Assembly: GCA_022577435.1 (NCBI GenBank)
Contig: JAKOON010000012.1
Coordinates: forward strand, 15,118,585-15,182,584
Direction of reading: 5' to 3'
From: Embiotoca jacksoni
Lineage: Eukaryota > Chordata > Actinopteri > Embiotocidae
DNA length: 64,000 bases
The translations under genes and the position numbers were made by a program. Each line of letters opens with the position of its first letter. The first letter of the stretch is position 1. The notes beneath the pieces are model-generated. The model worked only from the letters and a program-made list of their open reading frames with translations, did not search any database and was not told the origin of the DNA. Below, one piece after another: positions 55,161-64,000 of this stretch.

Positions 55161-58094
55161 CATGGGAGTAAAAGATATAGCATGAGGAAATTCATAAATA
55201 AAACATGGAGAATTTGATGCTGTGAGGAGAATTGTTGACACATGGTGTGTATTGGGCTGCTGTAGTCCAGCTGAGGGAGGAGAAAAATATGATCTACCAA
55301 CCCACAATCAGCCTGCATAACAGCTTGTAAGACAAGCAACACTGAGTGACAAATATTAAAAAAGATATTAGCTGCATTTAAATTGAGTAAAAGGATACCA
55401 CTGTATGTTGCAATGCAATCCTATGCAACAGTACATCATTCTCTTACAAAACTCTGAAATCAATAAAGAGATCCAGTTTGATTTCAGCTTGATAACAGGT
55501 TGAGTTTCTTTACTATTTCTCTGCATTAATTCAGTCTGACATTTTAGTTCATGTTGGCTGATTTCTTGTTGTCTGGGCAGCTGACTTTGTTATATTTCTT
55601 TCCCAAACCAAGCAAAGGGCATATGCATCGCACAAATGCCATTTTCATTGTACACATTTTTTCAATAATAATTTATTTTTTTCTTTTCTCAAACTTTAAA
55701 TAAATGTGTTGATTTAGGTGTTGTTTTTTAAAATGACCTATTTTCACTTGTTTTCGTGCTTAATAAATGTAGCAAGGTCGCTAGCTGCTGAAAAATACTG
55801 TCTGTTTCTTTCATTTGAAAGCTTGAGGCGCTTAACAATTTGGAAATATATAATTAACGGGATTGGAACCACACGTGAAGTGTCAAAATAAAAAAAAACG
55901 AGAAATAAGAGAAGAAAATGAATGGAAGTGGTCAGTATAATTGCTCCATGAAAAACAAGTAAGTAAGTTTATGAATCAAACTGTTTTCTCAACTAGTATT
56001 TTAAAGGTCAGTAGGGAACAGTCAGCCTTAACTTTTATTTTCACAGAATTCACATGGAGAAAACAACAAAAGTGACACAAATAATTGACAATCTATAGCT
56101 GCAACAAACACCAAATGTAGTTGTTATTTATACTGGGCTATTTTTTTGCATTGCATTGTATTCTATATATTCTAGTAACAATCTGAATATTTAAGTCACA
56201 AACATGCATCATGCAAACATTGAGACACATTTTTATATAAAATAAAGTGTCTGGATCATTTAGACATATTTAAAAAATCATGAAAACATTTCTCTAATTA
56301 TTTTATTTTGTATCAATATCTTGCACGTGCGAGTAGTTTCAAAATTCATGAAATAATGTGGGTATCATCAAACACATCGAAAAACACATGTTCACATCCA
56401 TATTTGTCAAGTCAAGGCAGGCTTCGATGATTTGAGCGAGCGCTGGATTCAGAACATCGTACATGTCAGAGCTCCTCTTTCAAATTTACTGTGGAGTATG
56501 TAAACAGGACACCTTATCCCATCATTTTATTCAGCGCTCTTGTAAATACTGTGGTGGTAGCAATCAATTATATTCGGACAGGAAACATTTGGCTCGTGTA
56601 ACCACGGCAACTGTTGAGTTATTTCACTCTCTGAAGCCAAAATGAGTAAGTTCAGTGTGTCCTGGGACTCCTGGATCATTAACACTCGGTAAAACCCCCC
56701 TCGCATGTTTGGCTATAACACACCCACGCGCAGCCTATCATTATTCTCCTTGTTTCTCTCCCATGCATGTGCCTTGTGTTCACTTATGTCCACTTACATG
56801 CCGCACTTCCTGGCATCTGTAATGTGTCACCTTTTCAGGAATACAGGAAAATGCTGATCAGTTTTACCACTGACCTCCAAGATTTTTGACATGGGACAAA
56901 GCCTCATCACTCGACGTGACAACTTGAAACAAATGCAGGAGATCACTTTGGCAAAGGGTTTAAGTAATAGGTAATCACCCAATTGGGATGGTAGACTGTA
57001 GTGGATGAGGATACTGACATCTAATTGATTTCCCTGATACATTCATATGTCACAAATTAGCAGCCTGAGGTGCCAGATGAAGTTGTTCTATCAGGAAAAT
57101 TAAACAGGTTAAGGTTAAAATGGCCTAGAGGAAACTCTGTGGTGGTCGGGTCTTCCCATGTAAAATAAACAAAGACAGAGCAGTTTATTTTTACTGTGGT
57201 CAAATAGGAGGGACTGAAAGGGAGAGAAGCGTAGAGCAGGGAGAGAAAAGAGGAGAAAGTGGTTTATTTTAACGGCAGCAAAATGGGTTTGTTTTGGGAA
57301 TTGGAGCTATCCCCTGTGTCAACCAGACAGCAAGTCAAAGAGAAGGAATGGGAAGGTGGACAGAGCGACAGGAAGGTGTAACACAAGAAGGTAAGTGTGA
57401 AACTAAAGGAAAAGAAAGAGAGGAAAAAAAGATCATAGGGCCATATGTTCATGCTTAGTATTTGGAAATCAGAGGATGAATTAAGAGATTCCACGTGTAT
57501 CACCGAAAACAGAGAGTCCCTCTATTAGTCTCTGTCTCACTCTGTTAAAACACACACACAAACCATTTCCCGGGTGTGAATGAGTATTACCAAAGGCAAC
57601 TTTTCTGTTGACGCATTCACAGCATTGTGACGTCACTACTGTAATTGATCCCTGCAGCTGCACGCAGAATAAAGGATTTTTTTTTTAAGCTGTCTACTTG
57701 GAAACATGCGGTTTCACTGATATTCTTCTTTTTAGAAAAGAGTGGTTCGGATTTTTTTGACAGTTATTACGTAACTTCTACACAACATATGTAACTTTTT
57801 AGATGATGCATATTGAGTTTGCCTTCAGGAGGGAATGGGACACCTTTGCCCTTAACACAATCACCATTGCCATTGGACAAGAGACAACAATTACACTGCA
57901 AAACACTGTCAATGTGACTAGAAGTTGTTTTTTTGTTGTTTGTTTTAGTTAAAAAGCCAAGCCAAAAGTCTGGCTTTAAAGACAATACTTGTCATCATAG
58001 ACCTTATTTACACCTGATATTACTACACGAGTTGTCTATAAATTTGAATAACTAATTGTCACCAGAATATGACAGGATTAGCCAGTATTGGATC
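55161..58094. other. Unassigned non-coding stretch
   Basis: Purine-rich again at 57200-57430. Frames are up to 85 codons without domains. No named repeat. Confidence 0.5.
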
Positions 58095-58190
58095 CACCTA
58101 ATCAGGGGTCTGTACCCTCATGATTGAATGCACTTATTATAAGTCGCTTTGGATAAAAGCGTCAGCTAAATGAAATTTAATTTAATGTAA
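58095..58190 (+). repeat. L2-type retroposon tail with conserved hairpin
   Basis: It contains AAGTCGCTTTGGATAAAAGC followed by GTCAGCTAAATGAAA. The CGCTTT/AAAGCG stem (58145-58150 with 58156-58161) encloses GGATA. This tail is shared by fish L2-clade LINEs and their SINE partners, where the hairpin is the site recognised by the LINE reverse transcriptase. The simple tail AAATTTAATTTAATG follows. The body upstream is too short to classify. Confidence 0.75.
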
Positions 58191-58458
58191 AAAACTTATC
58201 CACATTACATGTTAATAGCACGTTTAAATGGAGCCATAGTGAAGGGCAGGAGAGATAAGTGGAAGTATGAGTTGGTACAAGAAATGATGCCGGCTAAAAC
58301 TTGGATTACCACCTCATGCTTGTGTGCCGCCGCTAACCAATAGAGTTGTAATTTAGTTTAATATCTGTTCAGACTTATATAATATCTGTAGTGATGAAAT
58401 TATTATGAGTCCACACAGCCAACAAAGCTGATTGACAGTAGACAATATTTCAAATAAA
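58191..58458. other. Short unassigned stretch
   Basis: No feature seen. Confidence 0.5.
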
Positions 58459-59129
58459 GATGTTGCTGCAAAGAAGCTATACATTCAAAAACGTTGATGC
58501 CTCACACACATCTTTAACCATCCCAGTTTCTCGGTGTACAGCCAAGATTAGTGTCAGCTATTCAGTGTTTGATCAAACATGACATTTGGTTGCAGTCTCC
58601 CCCTCTGTTCCTGAGTTATGGTGTCATATGATGGCCACAAAATGGGTTTTGCAGAACACAGCAATGTCACTGTAAAGTTAACCTTTGACTTTGTGGATAT
58701 AAAATGTCATCACTTGATCATGTCATCGTATTAAACGTTTGGGTGAAATTTTGTCATAATTAGCAAATAAACTCTTGAGTTTTATCCATTGATGTTTTTT
58801 GAGGGCCCTGTGACCTTTGACCTTTGCCCACCAACATCTGATCAGTTCATCCTTGACTCAAATAGAACGTTTCTGCCAAGTTTGAAGAAATCTCCTCAGG
58901 GCAATCCTTAGTTTTCACGTTCCCAAAAGGGGATAGACTTGAGGTCACAATGACGTTGACCTTTGACCCTCCCAAGATCTCATCATTATATCCATGAGTT
59001 GAAGTGAACATTTGTGCCAAGTTTGAAGAAATTCCCTCAAGGTGTTTCTGAGATAACGTGTTTTTGAAGATGGGATGGACAACTTGAAAACATGAGGCCT
59101 CCAGCTTCGACTGTCTCCGGTGCGGAGAC
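58459..59129 (+). repeat. Teleost dispersed repeat carrying TGACCTTTGACC motifs
   Basis: The first half aligns with 49101-49362. The second half has TTGAAGAAATCTCCTCAGGG and TTTGAAGAAATTCCCTCAAG, internally repeated sections each preceded by GCCAAG. It contains two direct-repeat hexamer pairs at 58811-58823 and 58957-58969. This arrangement is that of a highly abundant teleost interspersed repeat. Non-coding; the 102-codon minus frame (58847-59155) reflects the internal repetition. Confidence 0.75.
58811..58823 (-). promoter_or_regulatory. DR1 nuclear-receptor-like motif within repeat
   Basis: TGACCTTTGACCT on the + strand is AGGTCAAAGGTCA on the minus strand. That is the textbook direct repeat with one-base spacing bound by RXR/PPAR/HNF4-type receptors. 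A second site TGACCTTTGACCC lies at 58957-58969. Occurrence inside an abundant repeat means the motif came with the element; use in regulation is inference. Confidence 0.45.
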
Positions 59130-61219
59130 AAAAAAATTAGAATAAAATATTGCATTTACAGGTAACTTTAGGTTCTCTCCCTCCCAAGTGTGTGTTGTGC
59201 CGTTGGAAAGTGAGCAATAAAGGTGAATACTCCATCAGATCATGATTCAAGTGTCAGTCTCACTCGTCTCTTTTCTACTCCAAAAAGACACCACTAATAC
59301 TGCTTCCCACGGAGGGGTGATATGAATGTGAAGTGTACAAAGAAAAGAGTTTGATAAGTGCTCTGAGCACATTTCGGTTCTTATTTTCACACCTAACCGT
59401 TTGAAGCCAACCACTGCCAAAGCGTGTGCCATCTGTCGGATTGTTGATTTCGGAGAGCTGCAATAATTAGCTGACACAGACCCCATGTGTGACCTTCTGA
59501 AAAGACGCTTTTTACTGCTCTGTTTGAAGAAGCACTTAACCAGCGTTAGTCACAGCTGTTAGCAGCAGATAGGGCTACAGTATATGAGAAAAAAAATACT
59601 ATCCTAGCAACATGCCCAGGCTACCAGAATAGAAACAAAATCAATATATACATATACATCTCCCCATTTTCTATACTTATACAAAACTGTTTTTCATTTA
59701 TACTAATGATGATGGCATTCAGAGTTAAGCCTGAATGGAGAATAGTATCAGTGGACGTAGAGCAGTGACGTTGTGCTGAGTTGCTTCAACTGATTCTTTA
59801 ATGCCTCACCTTCAGTGCCTCATTCATCGGCTCCTTGGCAACCAGCTGACTACAAAGGTCCAATCACATTCATACAGATCTACAGTGCGACCACTATAAT
59901 ATGATACTTATTCACAACAGTACTGTTTAAAGCTGCAGATTCCTCGATCAGCACAAACTTTGATGTATTTGTTTAGTAAGGAACTAAGGAAATTCTTGTA
60001 GCATTTAGCTGCAGCAGACTGAAATGTTTCTTTTGTTTTCTAATAATGCATCCTTTAACAACCTAATAAAGACACCCCTGTTGCTCAACAAGATGTCTCA
60101 AAAGTTCTCAGAGATTTTCAGAGAAATGTTTTTAATTATAGAGAATAATGTTAGAAGGACTGCTTAACTTGAAATACAACTGGTTACTGGTTATGACGTG
60201 TTGAACACGCAGGTTAAATCTGTGAAGATCACACTCTGTCAGTTGGTGTCCAGACTTGACTGTGACCTTTAACCTCTGCTGCTGGATATCATTGACCCCA
60301 TTTGTATAAAGGAATCTGGATCATTTAGGGGTATATTTCCTGTCCATTTAAATGGAGGTGAAGGTCAGCAGAACTGTAACATTCTTATGGCTGCAAAGAG
60401 TGATTTGACCAGTCTCACAGGCTCTTTTTAAATAACCCAGATTTCTCACCACTTTGTGCCCACATTGTAATGACAATGCTTATGAGTATACAGTATATCA
60501 TTTAATCTGCAATCATCCAGAAAGGAAGTGATAGGTCCCTCATATGGGGCTTTTGGACATGACCCAGAGACCCTGAGTAGTACTACAAAGAGTCTAAGAT
60601 CATAAATCTCTATGTGCGACATATGCTGAAAGACAATCAAGTGATGGCTGACCTGATGACAGTCCTGTCATGATAGATATCTTTTGGTTATAAAACATGC
60701 AGCTTGCCTTCCTTGCACACATTGCAACATAGGGACCCTCCTATATGAACAGAAAACAAGGATCAGTAATAACATGCTGACTGACATCCTTTTAAACAAT
60801 CCGTGTAAATTATATTGGCAAACATTGTTTTGACTTTCGATTCAGGGGCTGATCAGCTAAACATGATTGGAAATGAATTCTGCCATTAAAAGTTTCATTT
60901 CTTGATGTAAAACAGCTCTTTATTCCAGAGTGAATCTGTCGTACCTGAAACCTGAACATTTGTCTTAGCGCCAAACCAAAATACTTCCTAAAACTTCAGT
61001 ATATTTCTCTTCATATCTCTTCCTCTTCATCCATTCTCAGTTTAAAAAAAACAGAACTGTTTATAGCATCAGACGAGGACAGAAACAGCCTGGTTGTTAT
61101 ACATTCATTTTAATCTACCTTTTTCCAGCCATTCAGTTGACTAATTGACCTGCTTTCAAAATCTGACAACTGTGCAAATATAAAACAGTGATTTGATTGA
61201 AGCTTCTAAATGCTGCCAG
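59130..61219. other. Unassigned non-coding stretch
   Basis: No gene or named repeat. A TGACCTTTAACCT word at 60261-60273 resembles the DR1 motif with one change. Confidence 0.5.
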
Positions 61220-61226
61220 TATAAAG
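61220..61226 (+). promoter_or_regulatory. Possible TATA box upstream of the candidate exon
   Basis: TATAAAG in the context CAGTATAAAGAGC lies about 450 bp upstream of the candidate start at 61670. A GC box-like GGGGCGGG occurs near 61568-61575. Both are short motifs that occur by chance. Confidence 0.2.
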
Positions 61227-61669
61227 AGCACCACCTGCGCTGCTGCCGCTTGTCAATCACATTACTTTGCAGAGAAGTTAATCTATAATCCACTTGGCAT
61301 GTGTGCTGCTGGGTTGGTATCATTCAAATGATGGAGGTGGCTGTGATTTGTTTATGCATAAATCTGGAGAAGTAAAAACATAAAAATCAAACCAGAGGGA
61401 CACTAAACACGAGGAAACCACCTAAAGCAGGCAGAGACACAGAAATAAAGCAACGAGTGAACTTTTTTGGGTCAGAAAGAACTACTGTGAAAGATCAGGT
61501 GACCGTGAATATGAAGGTCTGAGAGCCACAGAGAGGGATCAGGAGGTCGGTCAGCAGGTTAGAGAGGAGGGGCGGGATGCGGTGGCTGGAAACTCTGGAT
61601 TATTGATCACTGCAGGCACCGGTCTATCTCACCCTGGACAGCTCAAGGCTCGTCCACTCTGACCTCTCG

Positions 61670-61738
61670 ATGAACTATACCTCCACCTCAACAGCGTGGC
61701 CTATATTCTTCCTGCTTTATCTCGGCCAGGCCTGCTGG
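61670..61738 (+). CDS. Speculative signal-peptide first exon
   Basis: From the ATG at 61670 the frame reads MNYTSTSTAW, then the hydrophobic core PIFFLLYLGQAC, then Trp. The sequence CTGG|GTGAGG, a good splice donor, follows at 61739. A short polar start, a hydrophobic core of about 12 residues and a small residue before Cys resemble a secretory signal peptide cut near Ala-Cys. If unspliced, the frame ends four codons later. The surrounding 61.5-61.75 kb is less repetitive and more GC-rich than the region. I recognise no gene. Downstream exons would lie beyond the window or are not identifiable, so this rests on pattern only. Confidence 0.25.
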
Positions 61739-61759
61739 GTGAGGAAAGATTGACAGGGT

Positions 61760-62323
61760 TTGTCTCTAAAGACTCTGACAAGACCGGACTGCGGGGGCTT
61801 CAACTTGAAAGCTGAAGAAACGTGATTTAAATACCTCTCCATTTGTAGGTATACATTCTCTATTGTAGGATGCTGGCTATCACACTGCGGAAGCTCTTCG
61901 GCCTCTTATCACTACCTATCAGGCCCCATGACGGATGACTGTTAGGACTGACAGCGCTGAAACACGTAGGATTCCCTTTGTAGTGGAAGTGGGGTTCCTC
62001 AACCAGTGGCAGTGATGTATCCGGGAGATGTAGAGCTGATAGTCCTCTCTGCGGGTGTGCTTTGTTCTTTGTGGGACTAAACTGATGAAGCATTATGGGT
62101 GAGATCACAAAGCTCGAATGCTCTACATGCAGATGACTCTTTCTCTTATTCTAAACCTTCTTAGCATGTTTTTTTGTAAACTGATGTGTCTATACTGATT
62201 TGTGGAAAGCAAAGGGCCTAAAAAAAAATCCTATGTTAGTTTCCTAGATCCCCTTTTTTTTTTTTTTTTTTTTTTTTTTACTAATTATTGCACTTTGACT
62301 TTTTTTTTTTTTTTATTGAAATA
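61760..62323. other. Unassigned stretch with T homopolymers
   Basis: T runs lie at 62254-62279 (about 26 bases) and 62300-62314, immediately before the mariner end. No gene seen. Confidence 0.5.
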
Positions 62324-63172
62324 TGAGGTGCGATCAAAGTGTTCAGAGACTGGGCCTATGACAACCAAAAACGTATATGATTTAAATCTAGCCAACATCC
62401 CCTTCAACGTAGTCTCCTTGTATCCCAAGGAGATGTGTCAAGCACCACCTGCAATTCGCGCCAGATCTCCTCAACAGTGCCTTAACAGCGACCCTTCAGC
62501 TTGAACTTCATTTTGGGGAACAGAAATGTCGCAGTTAAGGAACTTAGACGTTTTGTCATGTTGGAAAACTCAAGTGCCATCACGTCACCGTTCAGATCAT
62601 TTGTGCAGATTGTTTTCCCACAAACATCACCGCAGAGCATCACCTTGACAGTTGGACCCTGGGGGATGAACAACCACGTGAATGTAAAATAAAAAAAGTA
62701 TGTGTCTGTGATGATTCTCATTCATCCTGGTTATAGTCAATCTTAATGTTATCCAAAGTCAACTGGAAAGGCTTCTTCAGTTCATAGTCTACTGAAGAAT
62801 GAGAGGTGACACATCAGCAGGAAATGTTGCCAAGAAAACCCATCTGGTTGATCCTCTGACCTCCTTCTTCAGTCTTAGACCGATATTCTGCTCTTCTTGA
62901 AACACGTATGCCACTCAAAAAAAATCTCATCTGGCTCATTGTTTCATTGTAATAGCCTTTTGAGTTTGACATACAATTTGATGGATGCTGTTTATTAAAG
63001 TTTCTGGCCCACAGTGATATCACAAGTGTACATGTACCAGTGGCCATAAAAACACATAACACTTAAATGCTGATGTTAATCGAGGGATGTAACTCAAAAT
63101 ACTTACAGAAGTTATTGCTTCCCCCTGCTTCACTGCATAACTGTTAATGCACAGCAGGAACTTTTTGATCAA
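62324..63172 (-). mobile_element. Mariner-like deletion derivative with ordinary 3' end
   Basis: The left end GAGGTGCGATCAAAGTGTTC and the right end (read on the other strand) GATCAAAAAGTTCCTG share terminal sequence. The minus strand encodes FLFPKMKFKLKGR (third-Asp flank) near 62510 and RELQVVLDT near 62450. On the 5' side there are broken N-terminal blocks and the GCAGGGGGAAGCAATAAC 5' region. It lacks the central catalytic part. Its 3' end keeps the normal mariner C-terminal coding and 3' UTR, not the long inverted end of the 37 and 44 kb copies. An unrelated repeat block sits at 62696-62812. Confidence 0.75.
62696..62812 (+). repeat. Teleost repeat inserted in the mariner copy
   Basis: GTGATGATTCTCATTCATCC and AACTGGAAAGGCTTCTTCAG recur together in a teleost interspersed repeat, and have no counterpart in the other mariner copies. 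It is probably a later insertion or a junction filler. Confidence 0.5.
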
Positions 63173-64000
63173 TTGTCACTATTGATAGAAAGTTAAGTTA
63201 CCATTTCACAGACATTATCACAGGAGCTTTATTGAGTCTTTGCAAAAAGTCAGATGATATTACTCATCATATTACATTATCAACCCCAATTTCCATATCA
63301 ATAAGTCCAAAGAGGTTTGAATTCCTGCACTGGGAGAAATCCAGACCAACGGAAGCAGGAGAAACGGTGGTGGATGACTTCATGACATGCAGCTGGGATG
63401 ATTCTAAGTAAAACATGTAAAACAGGGCTTTTTCCATGCCAAAAACTGCAAACGTGTAAAAAAAAAGAGATAACAAATAGCAATGAAATCATTGAGGAAA
63501 CAATAGTTATTTAGAACTCATGATACAATGTGAGTAAATTACAATTGCTTTAATTTTTTTTAAGTCAAATATTCATCTAAAACAAAAATGAAAACCTTGA
63601 ACACTTTCTATCCACAACTTGGCACCAGTGGTGGAAAAAGCGTGGGCCTCTAAATACTGCAGTCCTTTCAGATGTTCATGCTTTTTGCTGGAGGCTTGTA
63701 AAGGTTTCAGACCCCTTCATTTTGCAGCTCTTTCATCACAGACCTGCAGGGTCAAATGTGACCCCAGACCTGACATTCTGCACTCTGAACCCTGAGGGCA
63801 GAGATCATTCCGGCCACTGACCACGTCAGAATCAAAGGGAAGCAGGGCTCTGGTTTAAGTGCAAGTGTGTTATAAATAATGGCCATCCAGTCAACAAGTC
63901 AATTTAAGGATGAAATGAAATGTGCAGAGGTGGCTTGTGTTTGCATGTGTGTGGGAAAATGTGTGTGTGTGTGCATTTCTGCATGAGGGAGCCGGTGTCT
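63173..64000. other. Unassigned non-coding stretch at the window end
   Basis: Short frames only. A GTGTGTGTGTG run lies at 63960-63973. No gene or named repeat seen. Confidence 0.5.

Noticed and set aside
54773..55342. 189-codon minus-strand open frame, the longest in the window
   Set aside because: Composition is dominated by Leu/Ser/Phe/His from a purine-rich tract; no domain, signal peptide logic or splice context was convincing.
61216..61226. TATAAAG as a firm promoter
   Set aside because: A seven-base motif is frequent by chance; it is kept only as a low-confidence site tied to the speculative exon.
1..64000. CRISPR arrays, operons, phage or plasmid features
   Set aside because: Nothing in base composition, ORF density or repeat type suggests prokaryotic DNA; tandem repeats are simple microsatellites without spacer structure.
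1..64000. Endogenous retrovirus or LTR retrotransposon
   Set aside because: No long direct repeats with TG..CA ends, primer-binding site or gag/pol motifs were found.

Overview
The window reads as teleost fish nuclear DNA, most likely intergenic or intronic. It is AT-rich, full of CA/TG microsatellites, and holds many dispersed repeats that I recognise as typical of ray-finned (probably percomorph) genomes. No open reading frame exceeds 189 codons, and the longest ones lie in low-complexity or repeat DNA. I found no host protein-coding gene, rRNA, tRNA gene or CRISPR array that I can support firmly. The one speculative host exon is a signal-peptide-like reading frame at 61670-61738.

The recognisable coding DNA belongs to dead transposons. 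Five pieces of mariner-like elements lie at 8850-9440 (-), 15945-16300 (+), 37084-38447 (-), 43693-44552 (+) and 62324-63172 (-). Two of them (37 kb and 44 kb) share an unusual plan: a transposase missing its C-terminus, joined to an inverted copy of about 200 bp of the element's own 5' region. Such elements have long terminal inverted repeats. The 37 kb copy was later split by a 5'-truncated non-LTR retrotransposon (L2/CR1-like) at about 37645-38152. A PIF/Harbinger remnant lies at 13680-14580. It has a Myb/SANT-like gene with a visible intron on the + strand and a converging transposase fragment on the - strand.

Layout: 1-7 kb is mostly unassigned, with a perfect 19-bp hairpin at 3195-3238. 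7.5-9.5 kb is a cluster of CA microsatellite, CCCTAA-rich repeat, a dispersed element and a mariner. 12.1-16.3 kb holds a MITE, a tRNA-derived SINE, the Harbinger remnant and a mariner. 17.6-27.5 kb carries a second copy of the 7.8 kb element and several MITE-like repeats. 27.5-37 kb is mostly unassigned, with TG microsatellites. 37-44.6 kb holds mariner, LINE, SINE, a purine-rich tract and another mariner. 44.6-62 kb is sparse, with two copies of a repeat carrying nuclear-receptor-like DR1 motifs (49 and 58 kb) and the longest CA array (54 kb). 62-64 kb holds the last mariner.

The elements do not form a working system. All transposase pieces are broken, and the region is best seen as an insertion-rich gene desert or large intron. 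Repeat-family statements rest on my recognition of recurrent teleost sequences and on copy-to-copy comparison inside the window; no database was searched.
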